Assembly (NCBI GenBank): GCA_048266425.1
Contig: JBLWZN010000013.1
Span: 20,064 to 84,063, forward strand
Length of the DNA stretch: 64,000 nt
DNA from: Cerina sp048266425
GTDB taxonomy: Bacteria > Bacteroidota > Bacteroidia > Flavobacteriales > Flavobacteriaceae
Direction: 5' to 3'
Shown here: piece after piece, positions 53,228 through 61,694 of the stretch
Numbering within the stretch: position 1 is the first letter of the stretch
Layout of the letters: each line of letters begins with the position of its first letter
Translations under genes and position numbers: made by a program
Notes under the pieces: model-generated
Told to the model about the DNA's origin: nothing
The model's input: only the letters and a program-made list of their open reading frames with translations
The model's database searches: none

Positions 53228-53710
53228 CTACTTACTTTTTTCTATTTGATACCCAACATCGGTTATTCCTTCCAAATGTTCGACTCCCTCAATATTCCCA
53301 TTTTTGCGCATGGCCTGGGACAATTGTAAGGTATATACGCCAGAAGATGGAAAAACGATGTTTTCCTTATACCATAATTTGCTTTCCTTGAGGCTGCCGT
53401 TCCCCTTTCCCAACCATTGCCCATCTGGCAAAGCCATTTCATACTCCAAGGTATCCTTTACGGTTTCCCCGTTGGGAAATGATAGTTCGGCAATCAAAAA
53501 AAGATTGCTATATGGATAGCTTGCATCGTTTCTGATGTTGATGAAGATGTTGTATTTCTGGATGGTGTCCATACCGGAAAATGTAAACTTCATTACATTT
53601 TCCTTGTCCCATTGTCCGCCTTGGGTGGCCTTGTATTCAGTTTTTACAACATTTTCGCTACACGAAAACACAAGGCAACAAAGCAAAATTGGCAACAGGT
53701 TTTTAAGCAT
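53228..53710 (-). CDS. gldH: Gliding motility lipoprotein GldH
   Basis: A 160-residue lipoprotein needed for gliding in Flavobacterium. The start MLKNLLPILLCCLVFSC at 53710 gives a lipobox ending in VFSC and the usual GldH length. A longer frame from 53905 is only the ricT sequence read in another register and would bury the signal peptide. Core segments include WDKENVMKFTFSGMD and the Ig-like strands to the end. The start overlaps the 3' end of ricT by 8 bp. Its presence suggests, but does not prove, that the organism glides. Confidence 0.93.
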   Translation of the reverse strand: MLKNLLPILLCCLVFSCSENVVKTEYKATQGGQWDKENVMKFTFSGMDTIQKYNIFINIRNDASYPYSNLFLIAELSFPNGETVKDTLEYEMALPDGQWLGKGNGSLKESKLWYKENIVFPSSGVYTLQLSQAMRKNGNIEGVEHLEGITDVGYQIEKSK

Positions 53711-54947
53711 TTTTAGAAGGTTTTTTGTTGGAAGGACCTTTTCTTTTGTTGTTTTGATTGTTTGGTTTTCTTTTGTTTTGAGGGTTTGCTTTTTTGTTGT
53801 TTTGATCGCCCGTTTTCCTGTTTTTATTCCTGTTCCTATTTTTCTTTTGTTTGGGGCGATCAAAACGGGTAAGGCTATCCTGGCCCACCACATTCTCAAA
53901 AACAAGTTCCTTTACCTCCACGCTATTGACTACCGCATACGACTCCAAACTAGGTACTTTCACCTTTTTCTTGTTCATTTCCAAGATTTCCAGTACCTGT
54001 TCCTTTGTCAATGTATGCCAATTGGCGGGATCGTCCTTATAGGAAAACCAGAGCATTCCCTTAAAAATATCTACTTTTTGGCAAAAGGCAACCCCCTTTT
54101 CCGTCAATAGCTTGCTATCCTGGGAAGGGAAATCTTTCAATGCCTCCAGATAAACGTCGAGCTCATAATTGAGACAACATTTCAACTTGCCGCATTGACC
54201 GGCCAATTTTTGTGGATTTAAGGATAATTGTTGGTAACGCGCAGCTGAAGTGCTAACGGAACGGAAATCGGTTAGCCATGTGGAACAGCACAATTCCCTG
54301 CCACAGGACCCGATGCCTCCCAAGCGTTGGGCCTCTTGCCTGTATCCAATTTGGCGCATTTCTATGCGGATACTAAAGGCCTTGGCCATATCCTTGATCA
54401 GTTGACGGAAATCTACCCGTTCCTCTGCAGTATAGTAAAAGGTAGCTTTGGATCCATCGCCCTGAAACTCAACATCGGAAATTTTCATTTGCAGGTTCAG
54501 GATGATGGCGATTTCCCGGGCCCGCTTCTTTATCTCTTCCTCCCTATCCCTGCATTTTTGCCAAATATCAATGTCCTTTTGGGAAGCCTTTCTATATATT
54601 TTTGGAAGCTCTTTATCCTTAAAATCGACTTTTTTCCTTTTCATCTGTACCCTTACCAGTTCCCCGGTAAGCGTTACCATGCCAACATCATGACCAGACT
54701 GTGCTTGAGTGGCTATAATATCCCCAATGGACAGGGAAAGATTCCCATCATTTCTAAAAAATTCCTTTCTGCTATTTTTAAATCTGACTTCCACACAATC
54801 AAATGGTTTTTCGCCATTTGGCAACGACATGTTGGAAAGCCAATCAAAAACCGTCAATTTATTACAACCATCGGTGCCACAAGTACCATTGTTCTTGCAC
54901 CCCCGCGGTTGTCCCCCCTTGTCGGTAGAGCAACTGCTACAACCCAT
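53703..54947 (-). CDS. ricT: PSP1-domain protein, RicT-like, with long basic C-terminal tail
   Basis: A 414-residue PSP1/YaaT-family protein. Fe-S ligand cysteines occur in the N-terminus (C3, C6, C17, C23, C28) and in GSCGRELCCSTW and CGKLKCCLNYELD, the usual RicT pattern; in Bacillus the Ric complex carries [4Fe-4S] clusters and promotes mRNA maturation with RNase Y. Residues ~365-414 form an unusual lysine/asparagine/arginine-rich tail (PKQKKNRNRNKNRK onward) of low complexity, likely disordered and possibly RNA-binding. It overlaps gldH by 8 bp. Confidence 0.9.
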   Translation of the reverse strand: MGCSSCSTDKGGQPRGCKNNGTCGTDGCNKLTVFDWLSNMSLPNGEKPFDCVEVRFKNSRKEFFRNDGNLSLSIGDIIATQAQSGHDVGMVTLTGELVRVQMKRKKVDFKDKELPKIYRKASQKDIDIWQKCRDREEEIKKRAREIAIILNLQMKISDVEFQGDGSKATFYYTAEERVDFRQLIKDMAKAFSIRIEMRQIGYRQEAQRLGGIGSCGRELCCSTWLTDFRSVSTSAARYQQLSLNPQKLAGQCGKLKCCLNYELDVYLEALKDFPSQDSKLLTEKGVAFCQKVDIFKGMLWFSYKDDPANWHTLTKEQVLEILEMNKKKVKVPSLESYAVVNSVEVKELVFENVVGQDSLTRFDRPKQKKNRNRNKNRKTGDQNNKKANPQNKRKPNNQNNKRKGPSNKKPSKNA

Positions 54948-55168
54948 ATTCAGTATATTGAATCAGCGGAAAACGGCAACCCAGTAGACAATACAACAGG
55001 CATAGTTTTCCACCAAAAAAGGTTCATAAAATATTAATTCCCATCATCGACTAAATTGTTCCATACAACTTGATCGATACTTTTTGGGTATGAAACGTAA
55101 AGATAGTATAATTATAGGAAAACATGGAGGTAGTACGATCCATTCTATTTATTAGGCGGAAGACCAAC

Positions 55169-56200
55169 CTATTTCTTGAACTTTAATACCTCAGATCGGC
55201 CTTTTTTAAAGATTTTATTGCTCATAGTAATACCTTGACGCAACTTCTTTTGTACTTCATATGGGAGCGCCACAACCTCTTGGCACGCAACCGAACAACA
55301 GTTATCCATCTTTTTGGCGCAATCCCCACATTGGATAAAAAGCAGGTGACAGGCCTCATTGGCGCAGTTTACATGAGTGTCGCAAGGCGCACCGCACTGG
55401 TGGCACTGGGCGATCACATGTTCCGTAATCCGTTCGCCCCTACGGTGATCGAATACAAAATTTTTGCCTAAAAATTTGTTTTCGAGTTTCCTTTGCTCTA
55501 CTTGGCGTGCATACTCAATGATGCCGCCCTCCAACTGGTAAACATTTTTAAAACCTTTGTGCTTGTAGTACGCACTGGCCTTTTCGCATCGGATGCCCCC
55601 CGTACAGTACATCACCAAATTTTTGTCCTCCTTATGTTCGGAAAGGTCCCTTTCTATGATATCCAAGGAGTCCCTAAAAGTATCCACGTCCGGGGTTATG
55701 GCATTCTTAAAATGACCAATTTCACTCTCATAATGGTTTCGCATATCCACCAATATCGTATCAGGGGCCTCTATAAGTTCGTTAAATTTCTCGGCATTTA
55801 CGTGAATTCCCTTATCGGTTACATCAAAAGTTCCATCGTCAAGACCATCGGCAACGATTTTTTTTCTCACCTTGATTTTCAGTTTTAGGAAAGATTTATC
55901 GTATTGTTCTATGGCAATATTGAGCCGGACATTTTCCAAAAAGGAAATACTATCCAAATGGGCTTTAAATACTTCAAAATTCTCTGCCGGAACGGACAGT
56001 TGTGCATTTATACCTTCGTGGGCCACGTAGATACGGCCCAAAACTTCCATTTTGTCCCAATTGATAAACAAATGGTTCCTTAAAATCTGAGGGTTTCCGA
56101 TATGTGCATATTGATAGAAAGAGATGGTAAGTCGTTCTTTTCCGGCCTGCTCAATAAGGGCCTCCCTCTCCTTTGCACTTAAGGTATTGTACAGTTGCAT
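55169..56200 (-). CDS. trhO: tRNA uridine(34) hydroxylase TrhO (rhodanese)
   Basis: A 343-residue protein. A ferredoxin-like N-terminal domain is followed by a rhodanese domain with catalytic C199 in VMYCTGGIRC and a second cysteine C205, then a C-terminal cysteine-rich zinc-like region (CHQCGAPCDTHVNC, CNSVACQ-like). TrhO/YceA uses O2 to form 5-hydroxyuridine at the tRNA wobble position. It stands alone on the minus strand, 540 bp from recA. Confidence 0.92.
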   Translation of the reverse strand: MQLYNTLSAKEREALIEQAGKERLTISFYQYAHIGNPQILRNHLFINWDKMEVLGRIYVAHEGINAQLSVPAENFEVFKAHLDSISFLENVRLNIAIEQYDKSFLKLKIKVRKKIVADGLDDGTFDVTDKGIHVNAEKFNELIEAPDTILVDMRNHYESEIGHFKNAITPDVDTFRDSLDIIERDLSEHKEDKNLVMYCTGGIRCEKASAYYKHKGFKNVYQLEGGIIEYARQVEQRKLENKFLGKNFVFDHRRGERITEHVIAQCHQCGAPCDTHVNCANEACHLLFIQCGDCAKKMDNCCSVACQEVVALPYEVQKKLRQGITMSNKIFKKGRSEVLKFKK

Positions 56201-56294
56201 GCTATATCAATATTTAAGTTAAATCTGTCGGCAAAGATACTGCTAATCCGGTTTGTTCCAAAATTTGGCCCCCAAGATTGCCGAAAGCATCGGA

Positions 56295-56332
56295 AATAAA
56301 AATGGGTCTTGGTATTTTCCAAGACCCATTTT
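56295..56332 (-). terminator. Hairpin terminator facing the minus strand
   Basis: AAAATGGGTCTTGG (56299-56312) pairs perfectly with CCAAGACCCATTTT (56319-56332). On the minus strand the stem leads into TTTTTATTT. It lies 100 bp upstream of trhO, so it would end a minus-strand transcript coming from the recA side. Confidence 0.7.
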
Positions 56333-56430
56333 AAGACCGCTTCTCTTTTTTCTTTTTCATAGCCCCTTACGGGTGTAGAAGACGGCCACTTATGCCCATT
56401 GTCCTGATTACAATGGGACTTAAATTTGAG

Positions 56431-56604
56431 TTAGTCTTTCTTTAGATGCGGCAATTCCAAAAGGGTTGCGTCCAATTTCTAAAATTCTTTGATTTTTTTA
56501 TTTGGAATCTGTACGGTATATCTAGAAAACAACCCGACACAGAATCCATTTTGCCGTTCCCTTATCATTTTATCACATCTCTCACGATAATTTGCGATTG
56601 GCAT
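56431..56604 (-). pseudogene. Small ORF with an in-frame amber codon
   Basis: From ATG 56604, 41 codons read MPIANYRERCDKMIRERQNG and onward to IPNKKIKEF, then TAG (56479-56481), then in the same frame KLDATLLELPHLKKD to TAA at 56431. Both parts look coding-like in composition, so either a 57-codon gene suffered a nonsense change or the 41-codon product is real. A minus-strand terminator lies 100 bp downstream. No homologue is known to me. Confidence 0.35.
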
Positions 56605-56649
56605 AAAGTATAATTCACAAAGCCGTTTAACCGCTTAAATGCCAATCGC
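56594..56649. repeat. 11-bp inverted repeat upstream of recA
   Basis: GCGATTGGCAT (56594-56604) and ATGCCAATCGC (56639-56649) are perfect inverted copies separated by 34 bp. Each copy contains an outward ATG, so frames starting MPIA diverge from it on both strands. Confidence 0.65.
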
Positions 56650-56740
56650 GCCAAAAACCGGATTTTCATCCAAATTCAAAGTAGAACATCTTTTATTATG
56701 AGAAAAGAAACACTATTTTAGCATCCTTAACACGATAAAA

Positions 56741-57748
56741 ATGAGTTCTGATAAAGAAGCAAAATTAAAGGCATTAAAACTTACGCTAGACAAGCTGGAC
56801 AAAACCTATGGCAAAGGCGCCGTGATGAAAATGGGAGATAGCGTTGTAGCAGATGTAGAGGTTATACCCTCCGGTTCATTGGGATTGGATATTGCATTGG
56901 GTGTAGGCGGCTATCCTAGGGGCAGGGTGGTTGAAATCTACGGACCCGAATCTTCGGGTAAAACCACATTGACCCTGCACGCCATTGCAGAGGCCCAAAA
57001 AAATGGAGGAATCGCAGCGTTTATTGATGCCGAACATGCCTTTGACCGTTTTTATGCCCAAAAATTGGGCGTAGACATCGATAACCTTATAATTTCCCAA
57101 CCGGACCACGGGGAACAGGCCCTTGAAATTGCGGATAACCTGATACGCTCCGGTGCCATAGATATAGTGATCATAGATTCTGTTGCCGCCTTAACGCCAA
57201 AAAGCGAGATAGAAGGGGAAATGGGAGATTCCAAGATGGGCCTACATGCCCGTTTAATGTCCCAAGCCCTTAGGAAGCTCACCGCTTCCATTAGTAAGAC
57301 CCACTGTACGGTTATCTTCATTAACCAATTAAGGGAAAAGATCGGGGTAATGTTTGGGAATCCAGAAACCACAACCGGGGGCAACGCCCTTAAATTCTAT
57401 GCCTCGGTAAGACTCGATATTAGGAGATCCACACAGATCAAGGATACGGAAGGGGGCGTACAAGGGAACAAGACCAGGGTCAAAGTGGTGAAAAATAAGG
57501 TAGCACCACCGTTTAAAATGGCCGAATTTGACATTATGTACGGTGAAGGCATCTCCAAAATTGGGGAAATACTCGATCTGGGCGTGGAATTCGAAATCAT
57601 CAAGAAAAGCGGTTCCTGGTTTAGTTATGGGGACACCAAGCTAGGACAGGGCAGGGATGCCGTAAAAGCCTTGCTATTGGACAATCCTGAACTGGCCGAA
57701 GAATTGGAAGGCAAGATCAAGGAAGCCATCCAAACGGTGAAGAAGTAG
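56741..57748 (+). CDS. recA: Recombinase RecA
   Basis: A 335-residue strand-exchange ATPase central to homologous recombination and SOS signalling. Walker A is GPESSGKTTL, the MAW motif EIYGPESSGK is intact, loop L1 has EGEMGDSKMGLHAR and L2 has GNPETTTGGNALKFY. The length is slightly short at the C-terminus, with a normal acidic end. It lies 192 bp before the lipoprotein gene and appears monocistronic. Confidence 0.98.
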   Translation: MSSDKEAKLKALKLTLDKLDKTYGKGAVMKMGDSVVADVEVIPSGSLGLDIALGVGGYPRGRVVEIYGPESSGKTTLTLHAIAEAQKNGGIAAFIDAEHAFDRFYAQKLGVDIDNLIISQPDHGEQALEIADNLIRSGAIDIVIIDSVAALTPKSEIEGEMGDSKMGLHARLMSQALRKLTASISKTHCTVIFINQLREKIGVMFGNPETTTGGNALKFYASVRLDIRRSTQIKDTEGGVQGNKTRVKVVKNKVAPPFKMAEFDIMYGEGISKIGEILDLGVEFEIIKKSGSWFSYGDTKLGQGRDAVKALLLDNPELAEELEGKIKEAIQTVKK

Positions 57749-57900
57749 CGTTTATTTTAGCTATGAGCAATACGCCTTATGCCCTTTCCTGCCGGATTTA
57801 CGGAGGATAGCGAATGTTTAAGGCCCTTGTTTTCCCAACGGAAACCGATTTTCAACGCTAAATTAATATTAAAACCGTGCTTTTAACACGCAACCCTTTC

Positions 57901-57941
57901 TAGCTATTATCATCTATTAAAAAAAGATGATTTAATAGCTA
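57901..57941 (+). promoter_or_regulatory. Stem-loop ending at the lipoprotein start codon
   Basis: TAGCTATTATCATC (57901-57914) pairs with GATGATTTAATAGCTA (57926-57941) with a 2-nt bulge and an 11-nt A-rich loop. The 3' arm ends on the A of the ATG at 57941, so the fold would cover the ribosome landing site of the first gene of the sigma-factor locus. Confidence 0.5.
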
Positions 57942-58381
57942 TGAAAAAGTTTAAATTATTCACGCTGCTCTTTGTGGCGAGTTTAAGTATTAGTTCGTGT
58001 ATTCCTGGCGACGATGGGGATAGTTACATCTACGTACCTTTAAAAGTAGTTAGTGCCGACCTCCCGGACTCCTTCGAACCCAACAAAACGTACCATATCA
58101 AGGTAACTTACCTAAGGCCCAATGATTGTACCTTTTTTCAATGGTTCGAGATTACTAAGCCAGAACTTACAACCAGAAATGTAGTGCCCGTAGGTGCCGA
58201 GCTCACTGATCATGAAGGCTGTAAGGAAACCAATGACGAAGTAGATGCCTATTTTGATTTTATAGTAATTTATACCGATACGTATCATTTTCGATTTTAT
58301 ACCGGAGAGGATGAAAATGGCGAAGCGCAGTACATGGAGATTGATGTTCCCGTTAACGATACCCAGGTGCCCGCCGAATAA
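57941..58381 (+). CDS. Small lipoprotein upstream of the sigma-factor gene
   Basis: A 146-residue lipoprotein: signal peptide and lipobox at SISSC (C~19-20), then an acidic start GDDGDSYIYVPL and a single compact beta-rich domain with two conserved-looking cysteines (NDCTFFQWF, HEGCKET). I do not recognise a family. It is 24 bp upstream of the ECF sigma gene on the same strand, which suggests joint transcription and a possible sensory or load role at the envelope. Confidence 0.8.
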   Translation: MKKFKLFTLLFVASLSISSCIPGDDGDSYIYVPLKVVSADLPDSFEPNKTYHIKVTYLRPNDCTFFQWFEITKPELTTRNVVPVGAELTDHEGCKETNDEVDAYFDFIVIYTDTYHFRFYTGEDENGEAQYMEIDVPVNDTQVPAE

Positions 58382-58405
58382 ACAAAGGAAGTCTAACCAA
58401 CAATT

Positions 58406-59023
58406 TTGGGCCTGGAAGAACTCATTGACAATTGCAAAAAGGGCAATAGAAAAGCACAAGAACAATTGTACCGGAAATATGCCGATCGATTGTTCGGCAT
58501 TTGCCTTAAATATTCCAGAAACAATCAGGAGGCAGAAGACAATCTGCACGACAGTTTCATCACCATTTTTGCAAAGATAGACCAGTATAAATTTAAGGGA
58601 TCGTTCGAGGGGTGGCTTAAAAGAATTACGATTAATACCGTTTTGCTGAAATATAGGAAAGAAGAACATCTCAATGTGGTGACCGACAATATCGAGGAAG
58701 AGGTTGAGGTTGATAACGGTTATGAGGACATCGAACTTTCCACCCTACTGGGCTATATTCAGGAACTGCCAAACAAATATCGGCTAACGTTTAACCTCTA
58801 TGTGCTGGATGGGTACACACATAAGGAAATTGCAGAGAAATTAGGTACTTCTGCCGGGACCTCCAAATCCAATCTGGCAAGGGCCAAGGCGATACTGAAG
58901 GAAAAAATAGAGACCGATCGGACTAAAATAATAGTCGGATTGCTGATTTTTTATGTAAGGCAGGCATTAAAACCAAAAAGGAAGAATAAATATCAGGGTC
59001 CAAACCAATTGCGCCATGAGTAA
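58406..59023 (+). CDS. ECF-type RNA polymerase sigma factor
   Basis: A 205-residue sigma-70-family factor. Region 2 covers ~8-85 (AQEQLYRKYADRLFGICLKY, EDNLHDSFITIFAKI) and region 4 ~113-165 (LPNKYRLTFNLYVLDGYTHK, EIAEKLGTSAGTSKSNL). A basic C-terminal tail of ~35 residues follows. The start is TTG at 58406, with no usable ATG nearby. It ends 8 bp inside the next gene, whose product looks like its membrane-spanning anti-sigma factor. Confidence 0.92.
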   Translation: MGLEELIDNCKKGNRKAQEQLYRKYADRLFGICLKYSRNNQEAEDNLHDSFITIFAKIDQYKFKGSFEGWLKRITINTVLLKYRKEEHLNVVTDNIEEEVEVDNGYEDIELSTLLGYIQELPNKYRLTFNLYVLDGYTHKEIAEKLGTSAGTSKSNLARAKAILKEKIETDRTKIIVGLLIFYVRQALKPKRKNKYQGPNQLRHE

Positions 59024-60545
59024 AAAAAACATAGATAAACTGTTCCAAGAGAAGTTCAAAGACTTCCGAGAGGTGCCGGACGACCGGGTCTGGGATCGCA
59101 TAGAGGTTACTTTGGACGAAAACAAAAAGTCTAGGAACATCATTCCAATATGGTGGAAACTAGGTGCAATCGCTGCCGGTTTAGCCCTTCTTCTCTATCT
59201 GCTGGGCCCATTTAAAGGCACCAATCCCGAATTGCCGATAATTACAAATTCAGAAAAACCGGAAAAACCGGCCATAGAGAATCAACAGGAAATCCGCAAT
59301 TCGGCCATAACAGAGGTCGAAATCGGAAATACCGACAAGAAAGAGGAAAAAGTAAAAATCTCCAAAGATGTCCCAGATCACAGTATTGAAAATATAAACA
59401 CCTCGGTAACTTCGGTTAACAACACAGGGAAAGGAAACCCAGGCACCGAGCAAAGCGAAAAAAAACAGCTAAATAAAACTTCCCCTACCCTTATTTCAAA
59501 TTCAGGGGAAGGAACACAATGGGCAGACAATAAAAAATCCGATGCCGAGAAGTTGCAGCCTCATGGGTTCGACCCATCCAAAAGTAACGAGAGATCCAAT
59601 TCCGTTGACAAATTGGTCCAAAACGCTCCTGAAAATCAAATAGGGAATAAAGGGGTACAACCCAAAAAATCGGAAATTGGTCCATCCTCCCTGCCTCAAA
59701 ACGCAACCAATACCTCCGAACCCATTGTTGCAGTGGATACGACGGGAACCATTGAAAAGAAATCCATTTTCGAAGTGTTGGATGACAAGGACAAACCTGA
59801 AGAAGTCGCCCAAGGAAAAAAGGAAAGATGGTCCTTAGAGCCCAGTATCGCACCGGTATATTTTAATGCCGCAGGGGAAGGGTCTTCCATAGCCCCCAAT
59901 TTTGTGACCAATAGCAAGTCTGGGGAGGTAAGCCTTAGCTATGGGGTCCTGGTTTCTTATAAGATCGGCAAAAAATGGAGTATCCGTTCCGGTTTACAAA
60001 AGTCGAACTATGGGTATAGCACTAATGATATTTCCTATACCTCAACTTTTGGGTTGGTTTCGATCGCCAATTTCGACAACATAAATTATAATGCAAATTC
60101 CGAAAACCTAATTGTTCAGAACCAGAACCCAGGGAAACCATTACCCGGGATGGCAATTGATGTTACGGCAAAAAATCCTAGCCGTACCGGCAAAATGTTA
60201 CAACAATTTGGGTATTTGGAAATCCCGATGGAGGCGAATTATGCATTGTTGGACAAAAAGTTCGGGGTGGACCTTATCGGTGGGGTAAGCTCCCTCTTTT
60301 TAACGGACAATTCCGTGATCTTGGAATCAGGCGACCAGAATACAGAGCTTGGGGAGGCCAACAATATCAATTCGGTGAACTTTAGCGCCAATTTCGGTTT
60401 TGGCCTTAACTACCAGCTCATGCCCAAGGTACATCTCAATGTAGAGCCCATATTTAAATATCAGCTCAACACATTTTCCAATACCGCAGGTAGTTTTCGG
60501 CCCTTTTCCATTGGGGTATATAGTGGACTTAACTTTAAATTTTAA
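59016..60545 (+). CDS. Dual membrane-spanning anti-sigma-like protein with C-terminal barrel
   Basis: A 509-residue protein with three parts. Residues 1-~45 are a cytoplasmic head (MSKKNIDKLFQEKFKDF, VWDRIE) like short anti-sigma domains; ~49-66 is one membrane helix (LGAIAAGLALLLYLLGPF); ~67-270 is a low-complexity N/S/K/E/P-rich linker; ~271-509 alternates aromatic and small residues and ends LNFKF, as in an outer-membrane beta barrel. The layout matches dual membrane-spanning anti-sigma (Dma) factors reported in Bacteroides. Its start overlaps the ECF sigma gene by 8 bp. Barrel and span are inferred from sequence pattern. Confidence 0.8.
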   Translation: MSKKNIDKLFQEKFKDFREVPDDRVWDRIEVTLDENKKSRNIIPIWWKLGAIAAGLALLLYLLGPFKGTNPELPIITNSEKPEKPAIENQQEIRNSAITEVEIGNTDKKEEKVKISKDVPDHSIENINTSVTSVNNTGKGNPGTEQSEKKQLNKTSPTLISNSGEGTQWADNKKSDAEKLQPHGFDPSKSNERSNSVDKLVQNAPENQIGNKGVQPKKSEIGPSSLPQNATNTSEPIVAVDTTGTIEKKSIFEVLDDKDKPEEVAQGKKERWSLEPSIAPVYFNAAGEGSSIAPNFVTNSKSGEVSLSYGVLVSYKIGKKWSIRSGLQKSNYGYSTNDISYTSTFGLVSIANFDNINYNANSENLIVQNQNPGKPLPGMAIDVTAKNPSRTGKMLQQFGYLEIPMEANYALLDKKFGVDLIGGVSSLFLTDNSVILESGDQNTELGEANNINSVNFSANFGFGLNYQLMPKVHLNVEPIFKYQLNTFSNTAGSFRPFSIGVYSGLNFKF

Positions 60546-60711
60546 GCATTGTTAAGTTAAGCCAAAATAGCCGCATAGTCCAGTGTGTCCCATACCGCTT
60601 CCTGTCTATAAAAATAATTTTGCAACACCGGTTATTCAACGTTCGATTGCCTTAGGCTACCACAAAATCCACGATTGCCAAAATATCATTTCAGCTTTAG
60701 GTCAACAGTGG

Positions 60712-60741
60712 TTGTAGGAATCGCAATAATTTATATTTTTG
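60712..60741 (+). promoter_or_regulatory. Consensus Bacteroidota promoter for tRNA-Thr
   Basis: TTG (60712-60714), 19 bp spacer, TATTTTTG (60734-60741), a full consensus match. The start would lie near 60748, about 47 bp before the tRNA. The preceding gap from 60546 shows no gene. Confidence 0.7.
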
Positions 60742-60794
60742 TTGCCAAATGCTCCAGTTTAGTTGGGGCATTTTTTGGTGCATTACTTTTAATT

Positions 60795-60867
60795 GCCTCC
60801 TTAGCTCAGCTGGTAGAGCGCCGCTTTCGTAAAGCGTAGGTCGCAGGTTCAAGTCCTGTAGGAGGCT
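60795..60867 (+). tRNA. tRNA-Thr (anticodon CGU)
   Basis: A 73-nt cloverleaf. The acceptor stem GCCTCCT/AGGAGGC is perfect, the D stem is GCTC/GAGC, the anticodon loop is TTCGTAA giving anticodon CGU (reads ACG, threonine), and the T arm is GCAGG-TTCAAGT-CCTGT. The discriminator is T and CCA is not encoded, as usual in Bacteroidota. Anticodon-stem pair 27-43 is C-T, a single mismatch. It ends 6 bp before the acyltransferase stop on the other strand. Confidence 0.93.
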
Positions 60868-60872
60868 CATTT

Positions 60873-61610
60873 CTAATTTCTCTCCAAACCTTCCAAAATA
60901 GTATCCCTTACGTGTTCGCGTAATTGGGATTCATTTTCTCCCTTTGCCTGCTTCGTCTTAACAAATGGAAATACTACCGCTCGCACCCGACCCGGGCCGC
61001 CACTAAAAAGAGTAAACGGGAATCGTTTTTTATTGTCCAAAAAAACAATTGGAACAATCGGTATATTATGGGCTGCCGCCATTTTGAAGGCCCCATCCTT
61101 AAAAGTATCGAGTACAATTTCCTCCTCCGGGACACCCCCTTCGGGGAAGATACAAATGGACAAACCTTGATTTAATCTTCGGTTGGCCCTACGATAGACC
61201 CCGGTACGGCTGCCACTATCGTCCCGATCTACCATAATACAGACCCGTTTGTAAAAAAATCCGAAAATCGGAATCTTTACCAATTCCTTCTTGCCCACAA
61301 AAACAAATGGGTTGTGGCTTACTTTTAGCATCAGCATAATGTCCAGCATACTCGTATGGTTGGCTACTAGCATATAGCTTTTGCCCCGTTCCATCTGTTG
61401 TTGCCTTGAAATTTCAGGAAAACACCCCATCCCGTATAAAATAGTATTCGCCCAAATATTCCTAGCCATCCAAAAAAATTGGGGATACCATCGTTCGGAG
61501 GCAGTAAAGAGGAATAAGAATGGGAAAAAAATTAAAATGGGGACAACTGCCAATATATAAAACCAGATTCGGTACAGGATCTGACCAATTTTCTTTAGGT
61601 AGGTAAACAT
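60873..61610 (-). CDS. 1-acyl-sn-glycerol-3-phosphate acyltransferase (PlsC-like)
   Basis: A 245-residue membrane acyltransferase of phospholipid synthesis that acylates lysophosphatidate. The HX4D catalytic motif is ANHTSMLD, the substrate motif FPEGG is in CIFPEGGVP, and one N-terminal membrane helix (IWFYILAVVPILIFFPFLFLF) precedes it. I start at ATG 61610 (MFTYLKK), which gives the usual N-terminus; an upstream ATG at 61634 adds eight residues. It is divergent from trpS. Confidence 0.92.
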   Translation of the reverse strand: MFTYLKKIGQILYRIWFYILAVVPILIFFPFLFLFTASERWYPQFFWMARNIWANTILYGMGCFPEISRQQQMERGKSYMLVANHTSMLDIMLMLKVSHNPFVFVGKKELVKIPIFGFFYKRVCIMVDRDDSGSRTGVYRRANRRLNQGLSICIFPEGGVPEEEIVLDTFKDGAFKMAAAHNIPIVPIVFLDNKKRFPFTLFSGGPGRVRAVVFPFVKTKQAKGENESQLREHVRDTILEGLERN

Positions 61611-61653
61611 AAAATCAAAAGTAATAATTATCATGGATTTTTCCGATTTCGTT

Positions 61654-61661
61654 TACCTTTG
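61654..61661 (+). promoter_or_regulatory. TACCTTTG promoter element for trpS
   Basis: TACCTTTG, a frequent form of the Bacteroidota -7 box, lies 33 bp before the trpS ATG. No -33 box is clear. Confidence 0.5.
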
Positions 61662-61694
61662 CCCTTAACACAAGTATAAACTTACATAAACCGG

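Larger units (their letters stand above)
56201..56740. other. Intergenic region between trhO and recA
   Basis: 540 bp with no ordinary gene. It contains a perfect 14-bp terminator-like hairpin (56299-56332), an 11-bp inverted repeat (56594-56649) and, diverging from that repeat, two short frames that both begin MPIA. A 9-codon frame MKKKKEKRS runs into the hairpin on the minus strand. Confidence 0.6.

Noticed and set aside
53711..53905. N-terminal extension of GldH by 65 residues
   Set aside because: It is the ricT tail read in another register and would bury the lipoprotein signal peptide.
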